This document shows positions 24,201-30,786 of a stretch of DNA of 30,786 nucleotides, one piece after another. Each line of letters begins with the position of its first letter. Within the stretch, counting starts at the first letter, position 1. The notes below the pieces were generated by a model. It worked only from the letters and a program-made list of their open reading frames with translations, had not been told where the DNA came from and searched no databases. This DNA is from Setaria digitata (taxonomy: Eukaryota > Nematoda > Chromadorea > Rhabditida > Setariidae). Location: positions 1-30,786 of the forward strand of contig RCAB01000635.1 of NCBI GenBank assembly GCA_003640385.1, written 5' to 3'. Position numbers and translations under genes: made by a program.

Positions 24201-27200
24201 AATTTCTTCATTTAAAAAAAAAAAAATGTCAGTTTTAAAAATTTTCGCGATTTATCTTCTCATTTCATCATTCATATTTGCATAACCGATTTTAATTAAC
24301 ACTATTAAAAATTTCCTTCTTATCATCATAAAAAAAGAAAAGTGATTGCTGTCTAGAGAATATCTTAAAACGCAAAAATTGATTTTTGAATGATATTTAT
24401 TCTTGTCTATGTCAAAAAAATTGTAAATTAGTATTTGAAAATAGGAAATTGTTATTATTATTTGAAATTATTTTGTTGAGATTTTTCCACCTAACTGATA
24501 AAAAGATAATTTTAATTGAGCTATTAAAATGAATTTGTGAACATGAACTGAACTACAATAGGAATTATTTTTAAACGTTTAAAAAGTGTACCACGTGAGC
24601 CATAAAACTTGTGAATATGAACTGAACTACAATAGGAATTATTTTTAAACGTTTAAAAAGTGTACCACGTGAGCCATATTCATTTCGCATAACGCATGCT
24701 AAATGATTACGATCATATAATTTTGACGTATACCATACAATTGCATCATTTTCGATTCGTACTCGACATGCTACCGAAAACGGTGAACATCGTTCACTGA
24801 TTAAACCGTATCCTGAAATTTAATTTAGGAGAAAAGAATAAAAATAAAATGGGTTTTTTTTTAAACTGATTATGAACAGAGGTACAGAAGGGAAAAAATT
24901 TCTCGAATAAAAGATAAACAAGTCCATTTCACATAAATTATTATGATGAGAGGTGAGCAAGAAATGGATAAATCATAATTTCGATCAAGCCCGTTGAAAT
25001 TGTTCAGTGATAATATAATTTTCTGATAAGAATTGTATGACTAAATCAGTTCACTTATTGTAGAATTTTCTTCATTGCTGCAGGGAAAAAAAATTTTTTC
25101 TTTTTTAATTCAATAAGAAAAGGGGGAAATTTAAAAAAGGAATATTTGATGTCATTTTTGGGAGGAAAATTTTTGTTGAATTATAAATGAGTGCTTATTT
25201 AAATAAATCATAAAATCATCCAAGCATTAAGGCTTGTTCAGCCTTTTCCATTTTATTTACAATTTAAAAATCAATAAAATCAATTTTAACTTACGGAAAA
25301 TAAAAGCAGGTCCTAGTAAAAAGAGAATGAAACTATTAAAAATTTCTCATCCTGATATTTCCTAATTATTTTATAAATTAATGAAATGAATGAATTTTTC
25401 ACAAACTATTTTTTTTTTTTTTTTTTTAGGAGTAACTATGCTAATCAGTTTCTCATCTAAATTTACAATTTTTAAATATATGCTAATAATTTGATCAAAC
25501 AATGGAACTTTTTTTTTAGAAATAATTGTGCTACTGTTACTGCTACTGACTGCTAGATAGATGATCATCACTTTTGCACTGATGAAACAATGTGTTTGTT
25601 TAACCTAGAAAAAATTTTCGACATTTGATAAATTTCAAATTACAAATAATTCTTTTGACATTAAAAAAAAATGAAAATAAAAAATGAAACATTATTGTTG
25701 AAGATAATATTTCGGTGCAATTCAATCACTTACATTTCTCTCCCATACACTGTTTGTTGTATTTTGAACAAAAAAAAAGAAAATGGAATAATTTTATTTT
25801 TAGTTTTATTTATTTTTTGTTAAAATAGACCAACAAACACGAACATCTGCACGAAAATGAAAGGAAAAAAGAAAAAGAAAAAGATTTGTAGCACTTTTTT
25901 TTTTCTTTTTTATATAGCATTAAGTATTCATTTTATATTCAAGTAGCAACTCATATTCATTCACTTTTCCTACAATAAAAAGTAAAAGAAAAAAAAAAGT
26001 TTTCTCAAAAACAAATTTTTTCAAAAAAAAAAATTCAAAGTTTTTTTTTCATAATTAAGTAAAATATTTAAATGTTGCTATTAGTCTCTAAAAAAAAAAA
26101 ACTTTTTTTTCTGATTTTTTAGAAATTTACTCTCGAAAATAACATTAGCATTTATGATTATGGAAAATATATATGAGTGGATAATTTATTTTAAAATATG
26201 ATATTTTGACGGTGCAATTTTGCAATTGTAATATATGAAAAAATCATGATTTTAATTAACATCACATTTTGTTTGATTATACAGTAGCATGTTTGTGTTT
26301 ATTAAAACGAATTCATATTATTATATATAATTAAACAGCAAATAGATAAATACGATTGTATTTTTAAATTTCCTACTTCTAAAATGTCATGTATTTTTAA
26401 GTTCTTATATCCAAATTATATATAATATATCTTATAAAAGCAATTTTTTTTTTTTATTTCCTCATGTCTTATTTTGCAAAAATATTTTTTGATAACTCTT
26501 TGGTAATCTTTGGTAATTTATTCTATCAACCAATTTAATTACTGTATTGTCATTTCCTGTCTGGTAACTTCAGTTTCTTCGTAGCTATAATCCACTTTTT
26601 CTCATCATTTCATCTAATTATCTAAATAAATATGCATTGTTCATTCTCATTTTGCTACTGTTTGCCATCATCCATTTGTTTCCAGCAAATCATTGTATTT
26701 GTCAAACAAATACATATAATGTACACTACTACTACTACTAATACTACTACCAATTAATGCTACTTAGATGGTAAACAGACGGAAATTTTAGCATAAATTT
26801 TGGATTACTAAGAATTTCAACAACGATGAAACAATAATCCTTCTCATATACTGCAGAGAGGATTATTTTAGTGGTAGTTTATGAAATTAGGAAATTTGTA
26901 AAATAATTGAAAAGTTAATTAATTTCCAAACGATACTAGTCCGAAGACAAATTATCCAGCTCTTTATAATGTTCGTAATTGCAGAATGAATAGTGATCGT
27001 CTTTTGTCTAATTTTTTATGATGATGAAATTTGCTATTGCATCAAATTACAAATTAATTAGTCAGAAATCTGAATGTAAATCTTTCGTTTAATTTCTCGA
27101 AATGTTAAATTGTGCCCGAATAATTTTCATGAAATAGTAGTGAATAAAATATTCTAGCCTTGTTGCATCACTTCTAACAATGGATGCTAATAAGACCAAC

Positions 27201-29507
27201 TGAGTTGCTAGATCTAAAATGTTGTTAAATTTTATTCATGTACAATATGAGTGTTATTTGCTATCGTTCATCATAATTAGCAAATGGGAAAAAAGCTTCT
27301 TCTTCTTCTTCTTCTTCTAATAATTTTTAATTAGCTACTATTATCAGTGTATTCAAAGCTTTGATAATTTGTAAAAAAGAAAAAAAAGAAGGGAAAAGAA
27401 AAAATTTCTTGTTGGAAACATAATTGCAGCAATTTAAAATTTTTAAAACATTCCGAGAAAATAGAAAACAAAAAAAAAAAAATTACCTTTTATTATCTAA
27501 GTAGCATTTTAAAATTTGCTTGAAATGAATATAGTTTAAAATTATTTTTACAAAATTCCAATAACATATGTTAGCTATAAATACCAAACATTAATTTTTG
27601 CTAACCTTTTCGCTCCATTTCACTTGCCTAAAAATTTTTTTCACTCTTTTTTTTCCATTCATAAATTATCTAACTAAGCGATGTTAATTATTTCCTGTTT
27701 ATACTGCTCCATTACTGCTAGTGGTTTGCTTATTTATGAATACTTTCATATGCCAAAAATAACCAAAACCGGAAAAAAAAACCGGTTTTAATCTAATGCA
27801 GTGTAATAGCGCTGGTACAGACTACTGATGCTAAATAATTTTTAAATAACACAACAATGACAATTAAAAAACATTTCGATTATGATAGTTTTATGAAATT
27901 TAATTGAATTTTAAAATTATTTTAAAAATTTAATTTTGACAAACAGTTTATCTTACTAATAAACACTTACACACTAATACTAATAAACACATACACATAT
28001 TCATTATAATGCTTAATTTTAATTGTTGATTTTAAATTTAGCAAAATATCGAAATTACATTGGCGATTTAAAAAAAAAAAAAGTCAATATTAAAATTGTT
28101 TGTGATGGTGCAGTGATTAAAGTTGTCTTGTGTGTAATTGGCACCAGAGGAATTATAAATCTGATTTCTAGGGGATTATTATGATGATTAGAAGCAAAAG
28201 TATGAATAGACTTGGACCAGAAGATAATTAAAGGAACAGAAATACTAATTGGATATTCAGTAATTGTTTGGACAATTCATAATCATTACAAATTATTGAT
28301 TTTATTTTATTCAAATTTGTTAGAAATAAAAATAGTTAAATGGAAATGCGATAAAAAAATAGTATTACAGTAGTTGAAAAAATGCATTTATATTTTCGAT
28401 ATTTTCGCTATTTTTTGTGAAGTTTTGTCAATGGAAAGCAAAAAAAAAAAAACAAAAAACAAAAAGAAAGAAAAATTGGAAAGAAAAGGAGAAAGGAAGG
28501 AAGCTATTTAGTCAAAAAAGGCATAACTTTTTTCTTCTTCCCTTCTCGCCTAAAAGTTCATTTCAAACATCACTTTGACAAATTATATGAGCTAAGCTTA
28601 GCCTTATCTTTCTTTATTTCACTTCATTTTTCTTTCTTTTTTTTTTCCTCCTTTCGTTAATCGATTTATTACAGAAGTTACTGATGCGTTCAAAAATTAG
28701 CAATAGATTATAATGTGTTAGAGGATAATTTGAAATGAAATTATTATGGAAATAATGAATATAGATAGCGAATAATAGTATTAAAAATGTAAAAAATGAA
28801 TATGAGTAATGAGGAATGAATGAGTAATGCAGATAATGAATGTTTGTAATGAATATATAAAATGGATACAGATATAATGGATACGAGGAATGAACAGAAA
28901 TAACGATTATAAGTAAAAAAAAAATATGGATAATGAAATAACAGAATATAAATAATGGATATGGATATCGAATATGAGTATTAAATGTTCTAAACATGTT
29001 AATGAACAACAAGAACAATGGAAAATAATTGGAAATGACCAATAATTAATAATAAAACATTTTCTTCATTTTATCACATTTGTATTAGCTGTTTTGTTTG
29101 AAAAAAAAAAAAAAAATGAAAATTTAATTTTCTATGGTACATGAATTATCGTTAAAAATTAATCAAGTGAGCTAACTTGCTTGCTATATTCAAACAAGAC
29201 TAAGATTAAGAGTAGCCGGCAAAAATTGTGCTATGATGGAAAGAAGTTGAAAGGAAATAATTAATCTAAATTAAATACCATAAGCAAAAAAAAAATATTT
29301 TAGTATAAAAGAAGCAAAGAAATTACAATTTAAAAATGTTAAATTTGACGAAAAAAAAAAAGAGAAAAAGAAAAACGTTAAATACTCACCGGGTTTAATA
29401 ACTAAGCAAGAGAGAGCTTGCACAGATGGTAATAATAGCATCATAAATATGGTGAATATTTGAATAGTTGTTGTTTTAGTGAATTGATTAGAATGAATAG
29501 CCGTCAT
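21231..29507 (-). CDS. Secreted, probably GPI-anchored eight-cysteine protein (Ly6/three-finger or ET-module-like)
   Basis: Five exons joined in phase: 29507-29390, 24812-24666, 23146-22985, 22058-21960 (or to 21936) and 21541-21231; about 278 (or 286) residues. Residues 1-31 form a signal peptide (hydrophobic core IFTIFMMLLLPSVQA). The ectodomain has eight Cys at 34, 48, 55, 79, 93, 103, 105 and 111, ending in CWCYGQSNCNN, the CxC-x5-CN close typical of Ly6/uPAR-like and nematode ET-module domains. Then come an acidic stretch (DTDDYEGE), a Ser/Thr-rich stalk (STTPSSSSPSSIS) and N-glycosylation sites NRS and NKT. The last residues are strongly hydrophobic (IIALLIFVLIMF) with no basic tail, as in a GPI-attachment signal. 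Exon 2 ends inside a 74-bp tandem duplication. Intron 1 is 4.6 kb and may hide a microexon. Role unknown; a cell-surface adaptor or ligand-binding protein is inferred. ATG at 29507 was chosen because it directly precedes the signal peptide. Confidence 0.72.
24535..24678. repeat. 74-bp tandem duplication across the exon 2 donor of the cysteine-rich protein gene
   Basis: Segment 24535-24604 recurs at 24609-24678, an offset of exactly 74 bases. The 70-base copies differ by a single base (24542 C versus 24616 T). Each contains CACGTG followed, on the - strand, by the donor GTACAC. The copy at 24609-24678 includes the last bases of exon 2 (end 24666); the other copy (donor at 24592/24591) lies in the intron. 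Confidence 0.9.
26724..26749. repeat. ACT microsatellite
   Basis: Short, slightly interrupted (ACT)n array in intron 1 of the cysteine-rich protein gene. It has no coding role on either strand. Confidence 0.85.
27297..27318. repeat. TTC microsatellite
   Basis: About seven uninterrupted TTC units in intron 1 of the cysteine-rich protein gene. It is likely polymorphic between isolates. Confidence 0.85.
28740..28990. repeat. Cryptic simple repeat (ATGGATA / AATGAATA / GAGTAATG words)
   Basis: The + strand shows many scattered variants of AATGAATATGAG, ATGGATA and GAATGAATGAG without a strict period. The lack of stop-type words on the other strand creates an artificial ORF rich in Tyr, His, Ile and Phe. 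The region lies in intron 1 of the cysteine-rich protein gene. Confidence 0.6.
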
Positions 29508-30124
29508 GTTTGAAAAAAAAAAAAAAATTGAAATTTTAATAGAGGATAGCAGTGAGCATTATTTGCAGAAGAAGAACATTACTCATCAATAAAGTAATAA
29601 TTTTAAGGCACTTCAATTTTCGTTCCAATTCCTGTTTTCTTTTTTTTTTTCTTTTTTATCACAAATTGAATGAGTGATCTTCAAAGAAGCCAGAAATAAC
29701 AGTAGCTGAAGAAGAAGCAATTTCAGGAAGAAAAGTAGCTGAAAGTAATGTTGGAGAAGTTTATTAGCTCGTTTAATTGAACAACATGCAGAATTACAAT
29801 TATGGATTAGGTTTTTTTTTTTTTCCTTCTATGTAAAATTTCCAGAAAGAATTTATCAATATTCAACAAGAATTTTGTTACCAATATGATAGCATAATCA
29901 GTTTCTTTTAGGATTGCCTTTAGTAATAAATACTGCCAATTAAAACAGTAGCAAATTAATAAACTTCTTCGTAAAAAGTCAAATCATACCAGTAAATATC
30001 GTTTGAAAAAAAAAAAAAAAATTCACTTAAAAATTGTGCTGATGCAAAAGTTCGCCTAGAGTTGCCTATACTGTAGAAGTCATTTGTGCGAAATGAGCGA
30101 AAAATTTACTTGCTTTAACTAATT
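29508..30124. other. Upstream region of the cysteine-rich protein gene
   Basis: This should contain the 5'UTR and promoter of the minus-strand gene. A CTTTCAG on the - strand ends at 29739 and could be a 5'UTR or trans-splice acceptor; this is only a consensus match. The sequence is otherwise AT-rich with poly-A and poly-T runs, and no gene was recognised. Confidence 0.4.
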
Positions 30125-30424
30125 CAATCCGGTAAAGCAAATAAAGGAAAAATTTGATTTGCAAGACTAATGAAATCTGATAAAGCAAACAAAAGAAGAA
30201 ATTCGATTTGCAGGACGAGGGAAATTCGGTAAAGTAAACGAGAGGAAAAATGCGATAAGTTTAACGGATAGGACCAGTGGTATCCCCTCCGGTTAAGCAA
30301 ACAAAAATAAGAAAAAAATTCGATCAATTTAACGATAAGAGTAGTGAAATCCGTCCGGTCGAGCAGAGAAGAAGGAAAATCCGGATAAGAGTAGTGAAAT
30401 CCGTCCGGTCGAGCAGAGAAGAAG
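30125..30424. repeat. Degenerate minisatellite, about 48-66 bp units
   Basis: Six diverging units start near 30125, 30173, 30222, 30281, 30347 and 30397. Each carries a core like AAATCCGGTAAAGCAAAC followed by an A/G-rich segment, ATTCGAT and GAC/GATAAGAGTAGTG. The last two share a 41-base identical block at a period of 50 bases (30334-30374 and 30384-30424). The overlapping ORFs at this place on both strands reflect the repeat rather than genes. Confidence 0.75.
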
Positions 30425-30786
30425 ATAGCCAAATTGCCTTCTTTTTCTCCTCCAACACTAACGCTTGTATTGGGTATTTTGGGTGTGGCAAATGTTCAAA
30501 CAAATGACAATTTTTAAAAAGGCAAATCTGGGCGGAGCATTGTTTCATCTATCATCTCCCGCCTCCTTACCATTTGCGATTTCTCCGGGAATTCCCGGGA
30601 TCAATATCACGATGAATAGTAATGGTTAATGCATGAAAATGGAATTTACAATTTTTTGGATATTGAGAATATTTATTGTTGCTCTGTTGGTGAGCAGTTC
30701 GGAAGTTCGCGATATCTGAACTTTTCTTCTCCTGCGATACTGAATCTCAACAATCATATCACCTGAACATGTGATATCTGACCTCA
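30425..30786. other. Window end without recognised gene
   Basis: The composition is less AT-rich here than in the introns. A 14-base perfect palindrome, CCGGGAATTCCCGG, lies at 30585-30598. No exon with recognisable protein similarity and no RNA gene was seen. Confidence 0.45.

Larger units (their letters stand above)
24813..29389 (-). other. Large intron 1 of the cysteine-rich protein gene
   Basis: This 4.6 kb intron separates the signal-peptide exon from the ectodomain exons. It holds poly-A and poly-T runs, an ACT microsatellite (26724-26749), a TTC microsatellite (27297-27318), a hairpin of AAAACCGG/CCGGTTTT around an A-run (27765-27789), and a cryptic ATGGATA/AATGAATA repeat region (about 28740-28990). 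A possible 18-base microexon at 25295-25312 is noted under findings. No nested gene was recognised on either strand. Confidence 0.55.

Noticed and set aside
25734..25749. 16-base candidate microexon on the - strand with a good GTAAGT donor
   Set aside because: Sixteen bases break the frame; adding it alone or with the 18-base candidate leads to a stop early in exon 2, and its acceptor lacks a T-rich tract.
28614..29042. 142-codon open frame on the - strand, the longest uninterrupted one in the window, rich in Tyr, His, Ile and Phe and superficially membrane-like
   Set aside because: It lies opposite a cryptic ATGGATA/AATGAATA repeat whose complement lacks stop codons. Composition is low-complexity, there is no domain pattern, and it sits inside an intron.
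30124..30548. Overlapping open frames of 74-102 codons on both strands
   Set aside because: They follow the units of the minisatellite, encode each other's complement and show no family motif.
30585..30598. Perfect 14-base palindrome CCGGGAATTCCCGG with a central EcoRI site, reminiscent of a cloning linker
   Set aside because: The flanks show no vector-like sequence or composition break that I recognise; a chance palindrome is as likely.

Overview
The window is strongly AT-rich eukaryotic DNA with intron-dense genes. Most splice acceptors are of the short T-rich TTTTCAG/TTTTTAG type and donors are mostly GTAAGT or GTATGT. With the divergence of the encoded proteins, this fits a nematode, most likely a parasitic clade III (filarial-type) worm; the species is inference and cannot be fixed from the sequence alone. 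I rebuilt the genes by joining exons in phase and comparing the products with family motifs I know. No database search was made.

Layout. (1) 1-922, +: 3' end of a cathepsin L-like (papain family C1A) cysteine protease; the exon with the catalytic Cys lies outside the window. (2) 2254-9937, +: an apparently intact 23-exon gene for the catalytic subunit of DNA polymerase delta (3270 coding bases, 1089 residues), with all exonuclease, polymerase and C-terminal cysteine motifs. A tRNA-Thr(TGT) gene lies in its intron 10, same strand. (3) 11337-20204, +: a 12-exon acyl-CoA synthetase/AMP-binding family gene (571 residues) closest in layout to ACSF2, with degraded ATP-binding motifs. (4) 29507-21231, -: a gene for a small secreted or GPI-anchored eight-cysteine protein (Ly6/three-finger or ET-module-like), convergent with gene 3 and with a 4.6 kb first intron. 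(5) 29508-30786: no gene recognised; a degenerate minisatellite near the window end.

The four protein genes do not form an evident pathway or operon: intergenic gaps are about 1.0-1.4 kb and functions differ (lysosomal or secreted proteolysis, DNA replication, acyl activation, cell surface). The most interesting points are the acyl-CoA synthetase with a lost phosphate-binding loop, the tRNA gene whose first T-run terminator lies inside the next polymerase exon, a probable GC-AG intron in POLD1, a 74-bp tandem duplication that copies a splice donor, and the unrecognised GPI-type cysteine-rich protein. One N in the window sits exactly between two copies of a duplicated sequence and looks like an assembly join.
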